A stretch of DNA of 64,000 nt from Azospirillum lipoferum. GTDB lineage: Bacteria; Pseudomonadota; Alphaproteobacteria; Azospirillales; Azospirillaceae. The first letter of the stretch is position 1; each line of letters begins with the position of its first letter. The notes below the pieces were generated by a model. It was not told the origin of the DNA. It did not search any database and worked only from the letters and a program-made list of their open reading frames with translations. The position numbers and the translations under genes were made by a program. Positions 8,362 to 15,770 of this stretch are shown in pieces. The DNA is taken from positions 124,001 to 188,000 of the forward strand of contig NZ_JALJXJ010000013.1 of the NCBI RefSeq assembly GCF_024170005.1, given 5' to 3'.

Positions 8362-9369
8362 TCATGAGGTCGCCGGCAGGGCGTCCCTGGCTGCGTCCTT
8401 CGCCGTGCTCTCGTTGGCATAGCGGCGGGCCAGGACGGCGCAGACCATCAGCTGGATCTGGTGGAACAGCATCACCGGCAGCAGCACCAGCCCGGCGGTG
8501 GCCGGGGCGAACAGCACGCCGGCCATCGGCACGCCGCTGACCAGCGACTTCTTCGACCCGCAGAAGACGATCACCGTCTCGTCGGCGCGCGAGAAGCCCA
8601 GGCGGCGGCTGAGCAGCGTCGTGCCGATCAGGAAGACCGCCAGGATGGCGCAGTCGATCAGCACCACCATGCCCAGCGCCGCCGGCGGCACCTGATGCCA
8701 CAGCCCATTCACTACCGCCTCGCTGAAGGCGAGATAGACGACCAGCAGGATCGAGCCGCGGTCGGTGAATTTCAGCATCGTCTTGTGCCGCGCCGCCCAG
8801 GCGCCGATCCAGCGCCGCAGCAACTGTCCGGCGACGAAAGGCAGCAGGAGTTGCGCCGCGATGGTCTGCAGTGTGTCGAGCGACAGGGCCGATCCCTGCA
8901 CTTTCAGGAACAGCGCCACCAGCAGCGGCGTCATCAGGATGCCGGAGATGTTGGACAGAGTGGAACTGCACACCGCCGCCGCCACATTGCCGCGCGCCAT
9001 CGAGGTGAAGGCGATGGAGGACTGCACGGTGGAGGGCAGCAGGCAGAGGAACTGCACGCCGATCGCCACAGCCGGTGGCAGCAGGCTGTGCGGCAGCGTT
9101 TCCACCACCAGCCAGCCGATCAGCGGGAAGGCGACGAAGGTCAGGCAGAAGATCAGCAGGTGCAGGCGCCAGTGCGCCATGCCCGCCACCACCTCTTCCC
9201 GCGGCAGGCGGGCGCCGTGCAGGAAGAACAGCAGCGCGATCGCCGCTTCCGCCAGATAATGCACCCCCTGGGCGAGTTGCCCCTGCACCGGAAGCACGGT
9301 CGCCAGCCCGACGGTCGCCACCAGGGCCATGGTGAAACCGTCCATGTTCGGGCGCGGCACGCGGATCAT
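8362..9369 (-). CDS. bile acid:sodium symporter (BASS)-family transporter
   Basis: A 335-residue protein with about ten transmembrane helices. It has family patterns such as ALLFFLHGARLPREEV in the second helix, QFLCLLPSTVQSSIAFTSMARGN, and FCGSKKSLVSGVPMA toward the C-terminus, which correspond to the discontinuous helices forming the sodium site. It resembles the YfeH/SBF-like bacterial branch, whose substrates are mostly undefined organic acids. The ATG at 9369 is preferred because a GGGGGACC sequence precedes it; a longer reading from 9537 gives a non-hydrophobic leader that does not fit the family. It diverges from the leucine catabolism operon. Confidence 0.85.
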   Translation of the reverse strand: MIRVPRPNMDGFTMALVATVGLATVLPVQGQLAQGVHYLAEAAIALLFFLHGARLPREEVVAGMAHWRLHLLIFCLTFVAFPLIGWLVVETLPHSLLPPAVAIGVQFLCLLPSTVQSSIAFTSMARGNVAAAVCSSTLSNISGILMTPLLVALFLKVQGSALSLDTLQTIAAQLLLPFVAGQLLRRWIGAWAARHKTMLKFTDRGSILLVVYLAFSEAVVNGLWHQVPPAALGMVVLIDCAILAVFLIGTTLLSRRLGFSRADETVIVFCGSKKSLVSGVPMAGVLFAPATAGLVLLPVMLFHQIQLMVCAVLARRYANESTAKDAARDALPATS

Positions 9370-9668
9370 TGGTTGGTCCCCCAAATCGATAGTACGGGCC
9401 GGATATAGCGCGGCACCACCCGATATAACTGCTGTCGCCGCTCTGGAATACAGTATCCAGCATGCATGGCAGCTTTGAAAAGATTGGGGAAATTGGCATG
9501 CCCCGCGATTCTTCCACGATGCGGAAATGAACCGCACTGGCGATCCGTCGCTAATCCCTTGAGGTTGAATAGGTTTCTGCTCTGCTCCGCTTGCCCCTTG
9601 CCAGCCGCCATGCCATACGGTAACGTATGGTGAAAGAACGGATGATTTCCCAGGGGAGCGATACGTCC
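9370..9668. other. 299-base divergent regulatory region of the liu operon
   Basis: This gap separates the BASS transporter from isovaleryl-CoA dehydrogenase. Apart from the dyad at 9613-9630 it contains AT-richer stretches suitable for promoters on both strands. No regulator gene is located here; the controller of the operon is elsewhere. Confidence 0.5.
9613..9630. promoter_or_regulatory. candidate operator of the leucine catabolism operon
   Basis: CCATACG-GTAA-CGTATGG is an inverted repeat with perfect 7-bp arms and a 4-base centre, about 40 bases upstream of the isovaleryl-CoA dehydrogenase start. The position and 18-bp size suit a MerR-type (LiuR) or TetR-type (LiuQ) regulator, the families known to control liu genes in proteobacteria. 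I cannot confirm the match to a published consensus. Confidence 0.55.
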
Positions 9669-10841
9669 ATGCTGTCCAACCAGTATCCCAGCCTGAATTT
9701 CGACCTCGGCGAGTCGGCCGACATGCTGCGCGATTCGGTGCGGAGCTTCGCCGCCGACGAGATCGCCCCCCGCGCCGCCGAGATCGACCACAGCAACGAG
9801 TTCCCGAACGAGCTGTGGCGCAAGATGGGCGACCTCGGCATCCTCGGCGTGACGGTGGAGGAGGAGTATGGCGGCGCCGGCATGGGCTATCTGGAGCATG
9901 TCGTGGCGATGGAGGAGGTGTCCCGCGCTTCGGCCTCGGTGGGGCTCAGCTACGGCGCCCATTCGAACCTCTGCGTCAACCAGATCCGCAAGAACGGCAG
10001 CGAGGAGCAGAAGCGCCGCTACCTGCCCAAGCTGATCTCCGGCGAACATATCGGTGCGCTGGCGATGTCGGAGCCGAACGCCGGGTCCGACGTGGTGTCG
10101 ATGAAGCTGCGCGCCGAGAAGAAGGGCGACCGTTACGTCCTGAACGGCACCAAGATGTGGATTACCAACGGCCCCGACGCCGACACGCTGGTGATCTACG
10201 CCAAGACCGACATCAATGCCGGCCCGCGTGGCATCACCGCCTTCCTGGTGGAGAAGGGTTTCAAGGGCTTCTCGGTGGCGCAGAAGCTGGACAAGCTGGG
10301 CATGCGCGGCTCCAACACCGGCGAGCTGGTGTTCGAGGACTGCGAGGTGCCGGAGGAGAATGTGCTGGGCGGCGTCGGCCGCGGCGTGAACGTGCTGATG
10401 TCGGGGCTGGATTACGAGCGCGCGGTGCTGTCCGGCGGCCCGCTCGGCATCATGCAGGCCTGCATGGACGTGGTGATCCCCTATGTCCACGACCGCAAGC
10501 AGTTCGGCCAGTCCATCGGCGAATTCCAGCTGATGCAGGGCAAGCTGGCCGACATGTACACGATCATGAATGCCGCCAAGGCCTATGTGTACGCCGTCTG
10601 CAAGGCCTGCGACCGCGGCGAGACCACCCGCAAGGACGCCGCCGCCGCCATCCTGTTCTCTGCCGAAAAGGCGACCTGGATGGCGCTGGAGGCCATTCAA
10701 ACGCTGGGGGGCAACGGCTACATCAATGAGTACCCGACCGGCCGCCTGCTGCGCGACGCCAAGCTCTATGAGATCGGCGCCGGCACCAGCGAGATCCGCC
10801 GCATGCTGATCGGTCGCGAACTGTTTAAAGAGACCGCGTAA
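9669..10841 (+). CDS. liuA: isovaleryl-CoA dehydrogenase
   Basis: A 390-residue acyl-CoA dehydrogenase that oxidises isovaleryl-CoA to 3-methylcrotonyl-CoA with FAD, the third step of leucine degradation. Visible signatures are SEPNAGSDVVSMKL and KMWITNGPDADTLVIYA (FAD/substrate binding), QLMQGKLADMYT, and the C-terminal IQTLGGNGYINEYPTGRL. A catalytic Glu is expected around LDYERAVL, the position used by isovaleryl-CoA dehydrogenases. ATG 9669 is preferred, with GGGGAG upstream; earlier in-frame ATGs overlap the dyad. Context with carboxylase, hydratase and lyase genes makes the assignment firm. It is the first gene of the operon. Confidence 0.95.
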   Translation: MLSNQYPSLNFDLGESADMLRDSVRSFAADEIAPRAAEIDHSNEFPNELWRKMGDLGILGVTVEEEYGGAGMGYLEHVVAMEEVSRASASVGLSYGAHSNLCVNQIRKNGSEEQKRRYLPKLISGEHIGALAMSEPNAGSDVVSMKLRAEKKGDRYVLNGTKMWITNGPDADTLVIYAKTDINAGPRGITAFLVEKGFKGFSVAQKLDKLGMRGSNTGELVFEDCEVPEENVLGGVGRGVNVLMSGLDYERAVLSGGPLGIMQACMDVVIPYVHDRKQFGQSIGEFQLMQGKLADMYTIMNAAKAYVYAVCKACDRGETTRKDAAAAILFSAEKATWMALEAIQTLGGNGYINEYPTGRLLRDAKLYEIGAGTSEIRRMLIGRELFKETA

Positions 10842-10890
10842 AGCGGTTCGGCAAAGCACAGAGAGCATCGAGGGAAAGGGACCGACCACC

Positions 10891-12072
10891 ATGACCGACA
10901 GCATCGTCATTGCCGCCGCCGTCCGTACGCCGATGGGCGGCTTCCAGGGTGACCTCATGGGCCTGACCGGCCCGCAGCTGGGCGCCGTCGCCATCCAGGC
11001 GGCGCTGGAGCGCTCGGGCCTCGCCGCGGACGCGGTGGACGAGGTGTTCATGGGCAACGTGCTGTCGGCCGGTCTGGGCCAGGCTCCGGCGCGCCAGGCG
11101 GCGCTGGGCGCCGGGCTGCCGAAGGGGGTGGGGTGCACCACCATCTCCAAGGTCTGCGGCTCGGGCATGCGGGCGGTGATGTTCGCCCATGACGTCATCA
11201 AGGCCGGCTCGGCCAGGGTGGTGGTGGCCGGCGGCATGGAGAGCATGTCGAACGCCCCCTACCTGCTGGACCGCGCCCGCGCCGGCTATCGCATGGGCCA
11301 CGGCAAGGTGCTGGACCACATGTTCTTCGACGGTCTGGAGGACGCCTACGAGAAGGGCCGCCTGATGGGCACCTTCGCCGAGGAATGCGCCAGCAGCTAC
11401 AGCTTCACCCGCGAGGCGCAGGATAATTACGCCATCGAAAGCCTGAACCGCGCCCGCAAGGCGGTGGAGGGCGGCTCCTTCAAGGCGGAGATCGCGCCGG
11501 TGCTGGTCAAAGGCCGCAAGGGTGACACGCTGGTCGACACCGACGAGCAGCCGGGCAAGGGCGATCCCAAGAAGATCCCGACGCTGAAGCCGGCCTTCGC
11601 CAAGGACGGCACGGTGACGGCGGCCAATGCCTCGTCGATTTCGGACGGCGGTGCGGCGCTGATCGTCACCACCCGCAGCGAGGCGGACAAGCGCGGCCTG
11701 CGCGTGATCGCCGAGATCAAGGGCCATTCCAACCACGCCCAGCAGCCGGCGCTGTTCACCACCGCGCCGGTGGGCGCGATGCGGAAGCTGTTCGAGAAGG
11801 TGGGCTGGTCGGCCCGCGACGTCGACCTGTTCGAGATCAACGAGGCGTTCGCCGTGGTGACCATGGCAGCGATGCGCGATCTCGATCTGCCGCACGACAA
11901 GGTGAACGTTCATGGCGGTGCCTGCGCGCTCGGCCACCCCATCGGCGCCTCGGGTGCCCGCATCCTCGTCACGCTGCTGGCGGCGCTGGAAAAGTACGAC
12001 CTGAAGCGCGGCGTGGCGTCGCTCTGCATCGGCGGCGGCGAGGCGACGGCCATCGCGGTGGAGCGGGTGTAA
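10891..12072 (+). CDS. acetyl-CoA acetyltransferase (thiolase)
   Basis: A 393-residue thiolase. The acyl-accepting cysteine is in SKVCGSGMRAV, the histidine in GACALGHPIGASGAR, and the second cysteine in ASLCIGGGEATAIAVER. NEAFAVV, the NEAF box, is also present. It interconverts acetoacetyl-CoA and two acetyl-CoA, so within this operon it would finish leucine breakdown once acetoacetate is re-activated; a CoA-transferase is not present in the window. The same reaction in reverse supplies PHB synthesis. It starts 49 bases after isovaleryl-CoA dehydrogenase. Confidence 0.93.
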   Translation: MTDSIVIAAAVRTPMGGFQGDLMGLTGPQLGAVAIQAALERSGLAADAVDEVFMGNVLSAGLGQAPARQAALGAGLPKGVGCTTISKVCGSGMRAVMFAHDVIKAGSARVVVAGGMESMSNAPYLLDRARAGYRMGHGKVLDHMFFDGLEDAYEKGRLMGTFAEECASSYSFTREAQDNYAIESLNRARKAVEGGSFKAEIAPVLVKGRKGDTLVDTDEQPGKGDPKKIPTLKPAFAKDGTVTAANASSISDGGAALIVTTRSEADKRGLRVIAEIKGHSNHAQQPALFTTAPVGAMRKLFEKVGWSARDVDLFEINEAFAVVTMAAMRDLDLPHDKVNVHGGACALGHPIGASGARILVTLLAALEKYDLKRGVASLCIGGGEATAIAVERV

Positions 12073-12091
12073 GACACTCCCGCCCGTATCC

Positions 12092-12173
12092 CCCCTCTCC
12101 CCGCTCACGCACAAACGAAGTTTGCGCTGACGCGACAGGCGGACCTCCGGTCCGCCGAAAGCGGGGAGAGGGG
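12092..12173. repeat. multi-hairpin intergenic palindrome (REP-like)
   Basis: Outer arms CCCCTCTCCCCGCT (12092-12105) and AGCGGGGAGAGGGG (12160-12173) are perfect 14-bp complements. Inside are a second perfect 7-bp stem (GGCGGAC 12138-12144 with GTCCGCC 12150-12156) and a near-perfect one around ACAAAC-GAA-GTTTGC (12111-12126). Such nested palindromes in a within-operon gap are typical of dispersed repetitive extragenic elements and may attenuate or stabilise the transcript. Confidence 0.75.
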
Positions 12174-12199
12174 ACCATAAAAATGTGAGGAAGCGCCCG

Positions 12200-13333
12200 A
12201 TGCACCTGACCGAAGAACAGACCATGGTCCGCGACATGGCCCGCGCCTTCGCGCAGGACCGGCTCGCCCCGACCGCCGCCGAGCGCGACCGCAGCGGCGC
12301 CTTCCCCAAGGCCGAACTTGCCGAGATGGGGGAACTCGGCCTGATGGGCATGCTGGTGCCGGAGGAATTCGGCGGCGCCGCCACCGACCATGTCGCCTAT
12401 GCGCTCGCCATCGAGGAAATCGCCGCCGGCGACGGTGCGGTCTCCACCATCATGAGCGTCCACAACTCGGTCGGTTGCATGCCGATCCTGAAGTTCGGCA
12501 GCGACGCCCAGAAGGACCGTTTCCTGAAGCCGATGGCGCGCGGCGAGATGCTGGGCGCCTTCTGCCTGACCGAACCGCAGGCGGGCTCCGATGCCTCGGC
12601 GATCAGGACCCGCGCCCGGCGCGACGGCGATCACTGGGTGCTGAACGGCACCAAGCAGTTCATCACCTCGGGCTCGCAGGCCGACGTCGCCATCGTCTTC
12701 GCGGTGACCGACCCGGCCGCCGGCAAGAAAGGGCTCAGCGCCTTCATCGTGCCGACCGACACGCCGGGCTATCAGGTGGCGCGGACGGAGGAGAAGCTGG
12801 GCCAGCACTGCTCCGATACCTGCCAGATCGTCTTCGAGGAGTGCCGGGTTCCCGCCGAGCTGATGCTCGGGGCCGAAGGCGCCGGCTACAAGGTGGCGCT
12901 GGCCAATCTGGAGGGTGGGCGCATCGGCATCGCCTCTCAGTCGGTCGGCATGGCGCGCGCGGCGCTGGACCACGCCATCCGCTACGCCCAGGAACGCCAG
13001 AGCATGGGCGTGCCGATCATCCAGCATCAGGCCATCGCCTTCCGCCTCGCCGACATGGCGACCCGGGTGGAGGCCGCGCGCCAGATGGTGCTGCATGCGG
13101 CAAGCCTGCGCGATGCCGGGGTGCCCTGCATGAAGGAAGCGGCAATGGCCAAGCTGTTCGCCTCGGAGATCGCGGAGAAGGTCTGTTCCGACGCCATCCA
13201 GGTCCATGGCGGCTACGGCTATCTCAACGATTTCCCGGTGGAGCGCATCTATCGCGACGTCCGGGTCTGCCAGATCTACGAGGGCACCAGCGACATCCAG
13301 CGGCTGGTCATCAGCCGCGCCCTTACTCAATAA
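12200..13333 (+). CDS. acyl-CoA dehydrogenase (short/branched-chain type)
   Basis: A 377-residue FAD-dependent acyl-CoA dehydrogenase, distinct from the first gene. It carries CLTEPQAGSDASAIRT, FITSGSQADVAIVFAV and the C-terminal IYEGTSDIQRLVISRAL, where the Glu of YEGTS is the catalytic base in short-chain enzymes. IQVHGGYGYLNDFPVERIYRDVR is the usual FAD-binding tail. The ATG at 12200 has GAGGAAG upstream. It could act on butyryl-, 2-methylbutyryl- or isobutyryl-CoA; the position inside the leucine operon suggests a branched-chain substrate, but the sequence alone does not settle it. Confidence 0.9.
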   Translation: MHLTEEQTMVRDMARAFAQDRLAPTAAERDRSGAFPKAELAEMGELGLMGMLVPEEFGGAATDHVAYALAIEEIAAGDGAVSTIMSVHNSVGCMPILKFGSDAQKDRFLKPMARGEMLGAFCLTEPQAGSDASAIRTRARRDGDHWVLNGTKQFITSGSQADVAIVFAVTDPAAGKKGLSAFIVPTDTPGYQVARTEEKLGQHCSDTCQIVFEECRVPAELMLGAEGAGYKVALANLEGGRIGIASQSVGMARAALDHAIRYAQERQSMGVPIIQHQAIAFRLADMATRVEAARQMVLHAASLRDAGVPCMKEAAMAKLFASEIAEKVCSDAIQVHGGYGYLNDFPVERIYRDVRVCQIYEGTSDIQRLVISRALTQ

Positions 13334-13363
13334 CCAAGACCGCCAAACCGGGAGGAAGACGGC

Positions 13364-14971
13364 ATGACCGTCCTGAAGAGCGCCCTGAACGCGCGCTCCG
13401 CCGAGTTCCAGGCCAACGCCGACGCCATGCAGGCCCTGGTCGACGATCTGCGCCGGAAGGTCGCCGCCATCCAGCAGGGCGGCGGAGCGAAGGCGCGTGA
13501 AAAGCACCTCGCCCGCGGCAAGCTGCTGCCGCGCGAGCGCATCCGCCAGCTGCTCGACGTCGGCTCGCCCTTCCTTGAGCTGTCGCAGCTGGCCGCCGAC
13601 AGCGTCTATGCCGAGGACATCCCGTCCGCCGGCATCATCGCCGGCATCGGCAGCGTCGCCGGGCAGGAATGCATGATCGTCGCCAACGACGCGACGGTGA
13701 AGGGCGGCACCTATTACCCGCTGACGGTCAAGAAGCACCTGCGCGCGCAGGAGATCGCCCAACAGAACAACCTGCCCTGCATCTATCTGGTCGACAGCGG
13801 CGGCGCCAATCTGCCGAACCAGGACGAGGTCTTCCCCGACCGCGACCATTTCGGCCGCATCTTCTACAACCAGGCCAACATGTCGGCGGAGGGCATCCCG
13901 CAGATCGCCGTGGTGATGGGAAGCTGCACCGCCGGCGGCGCCTATGTCCCGGCGATGTCGGACGAGGCGATCATCGTCCGCAACCAGGGCACCATCTTCC
14001 TCGGCGGCCCGCCGCTGGTGAAGGCGGCGACCGGCGAGGTGGTGTCGGCCGAGGATCTCGGCGGCGCCGACGTGCATTCCCGCACCTCGGGCGTCACTGA
14101 CCATTACGCGATGAACGACGCCCACGCCCTGGCGATGGCCCGCCGCGTGGTGTCGAACCTGAACCGCGCCAAGCATATCGACCTCGATCTGCGCGAGCCG
14201 GAGGAGCCGGCCTTCGACCCGCGTGAACTCTACGGCGTCATCCCCAGCGACGCCCGCAAGCCCTTCGACGTGCGCGAGGTGATCGCCCGGGTGGTCGACG
14301 GATCGCGTTTCGACGAGTTCAAGCCGCTCTACGGCACGACGCTGGTCACCGGCTTCGCCCACATCTTCGGCTATCCCGTCGGCATCATCGCCAACAACGG
14401 CATCCTGTTCAGCGAATCCGCCCTGAAGGGCGCCCATTTCGTCGAGCTGTGCTGCCAGCGCCGCATCCCGCTGGTGTTCCTGCAGAACATCACCGGCTTC
14501 ATGGTCGGGCGGAAATACGAGGCCGGCGGAATCGCCAAGGACGGAGCCAAGCTGGTCACCGCGGTCGCCTGCGCCAAGGTGCCGAAATTCACCGTCATCA
14601 TCGGCGGCAGCTATGGCGCCGGCAATTACGGCATGTGCGGCCGCGCCTACAGCCCGCGCTTCCTGTGGATGTGGCCGAACGCCCGCATCTCGGTCATGGG
14701 CGGCGAGCAGGCGGCCGGCGTGCTGGCCCAGGTCAAGCGCGACGCCATGGAAGCCCAGGGCAAGCCCTGGTCGGCCGAGGACGACGAGGCGCTGAAGGCG
14801 CCGATCCGCGCCCAGTTCGAACGCGAGAGCCACGCCTATTACGCCAGCGCCCGGCTGTGGGACGACGGCATCATCGACCCGGCCGACACCCGCATGGTGC
14901 TGGGGCTCGGCCTGTCGGCCTCGCTGAACGCCCCGGTGCCGAAGACGCCCTTCGGCGTCTTCCGGATGTGA
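13364..14971 (+). CDS. liuB: 3-methylcrotonyl-CoA carboxylase, beta (carboxyltransferase) subunit
   Basis: A 535-residue carboxyltransferase that moves the carboxyl group from biotin to 3-methylcrotonyl-CoA, giving 3-methylglutaconyl-CoA. The N-terminal half (residues about 90-280) has the acyl-CoA site with YLVDSGGANLPNQDEVFPD, characteristic of MCC, and GSCTAGGAYVPAMSDE. The C-terminal half shows LQNITGFMVGRKYEAGGIAKDGAK and GGSYGAGNYGMCGRAY, the biotin-facing oxyanion region. GGGAGGAAG precedes the ATG. It works with the biotinylated alpha subunit encoded two genes downstream. Confidence 0.96.
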   Translation: MTVLKSALNARSAEFQANADAMQALVDDLRRKVAAIQQGGGAKAREKHLARGKLLPRERIRQLLDVGSPFLELSQLAADSVYAEDIPSAGIIAGIGSVAGQECMIVANDATVKGGTYYPLTVKKHLRAQEIAQQNNLPCIYLVDSGGANLPNQDEVFPDRDHFGRIFYNQANMSAEGIPQIAVVMGSCTAGGAYVPAMSDEAIIVRNQGTIFLGGPPLVKAATGEVVSAEDLGGADVHSRTSGVTDHYAMNDAHALAMARRVVSNLNRAKHIDLDLREPEEPAFDPRELYGVIPSDARKPFDVREVIARVVDGSRFDEFKPLYGTTLVTGFAHIFGYPVGIIANNGILFSESALKGAHFVELCCQRRIPLVFLQNITGFMVGRKYEAGGIAKDGAKLVTAVACAKVPKFTVIIGGSYGAGNYGMCGRAYSPRFLWMWPNARISVMGGEQAAGVLAQVKRDAMEAQGKPWSAEDDEALKAPIRAQFERESHAYYASARLWDDGIIDPADTRMVLGLGLSASLNAPVPKTPFGVFRM

Positions 14972-14982
14972 GGGGGGCGAGC

Positions 14983-15765
14983 ATGAGCGACATACTGATC
15001 GACATCGCCGACACCGGCGTCGCCACCGTCACCATGAACCGCGGCGACGTCCACAACGCCTTCAACGAGCAGGTGATCGCCGACCTCACCGCTGCCTTCC
15101 GGCGGGTGGGCGAGGATCCGGCGGTGCGCGTCGTCCTGCTGCGCGGGGTGGGCAAGAGCTTCTCGGCCGGGGCGGACCTGTCCTGGATGAAGAAGATGGC
15201 CGGCTACTCCCGCGAGGAGAATCTGGCCGACGCCATGGGTCTCGCCACCATGCTGCGCACGTTGGACGAATGCCCGAAGCCGACGGTCGCCGTGGTGCAG
15301 GGGCCGGCCTTCGGCGGCGGCGTCGGGCTGGTCTCGGCCTGCGACATCGCCATTGGCGTCGAGACCGCGACCTTCGCCCTGTCGGAGGTGCGGCTGGGCA
15401 TCATCCCCGCCGCTATCAGCCCCTATGTCATCTCCGCCATCGGCGAGCGCGCCTGCCGCCGCTACTTCCTGACCGGCGAGCGCTTCAGCGCGGCGGAGGC
15501 CCACCGCATCGGCCTGCTGCATGAGCTGACCAGCGCCGACGGGCTGGAGGAGACGGTGGCGAAGACGGTCAGGAACCTGATGGACAGCGCGCCTTCGGCG
15601 GTCACCGCCGCCAAGGAGCTGATCCGTGCCGTCGCCCGCCGGCCGCTGACCGAAGAGGTGATGCGCGACACGGCGGAGCGCATCGCCCGCCAGCGCGCCA
15701 GCGCCGAAGGCAAGGAGGGCGTCGGCGCCTTCCTCGACAAACGCACCCCGTCCTGGCGGAGCTGA
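14983..15765 (+). CDS. liuC: 3-methylglutaconyl-CoA hydratase (enoyl-CoA hydratase family)
   Basis: A 260-residue crotonase-fold protein that hydrates 3-methylglutaconyl-CoA to HMG-CoA. The oxyanion-hole region is FSAGADLSWMKKM, which is typical of the methylglutaconyl-CoA hydratase branch, and the second glycine-rich segment is GPAFGGGVGLVSACDIAI. The catalytic-glutamate region is near FALSEVRLGIIPAAI. The ATG follows the carboxylase stop by 11 bases with GAGGGGGGCG upstream. Confidence 0.93.
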   Translation: MSDILIDIADTGVATVTMNRGDVHNAFNEQVIADLTAAFRRVGEDPAVRVVLLRGVGKSFSAGADLSWMKKMAGYSREENLADAMGLATMLRTLDECPKPTVAVVQGPAFGGGVGLVSACDIAIGVETATFALSEVRLGIIPAAISPYVISAIGERACRRYFLTGERFSAAEAHRIGLLHELTSADGLEETVAKTVRNLMDSAPSAVTAAKELIRAVARRPLTEEVMRDTAERIARQRASAEGKEGVGAFLDKRTPSWRS

Positions 15766-15770
15766 TCCAC

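Noticed and set aside
11969..14833. A 954-codon open frame on the minus strand across the leucine genes
   Set aside because: It is antisense to well-defined acyl-CoA dehydrogenase and carboxylase genes, is Ala/Gly/Arg/Asp/His-rich without domains, and is a consequence of GC-rich codon usage.
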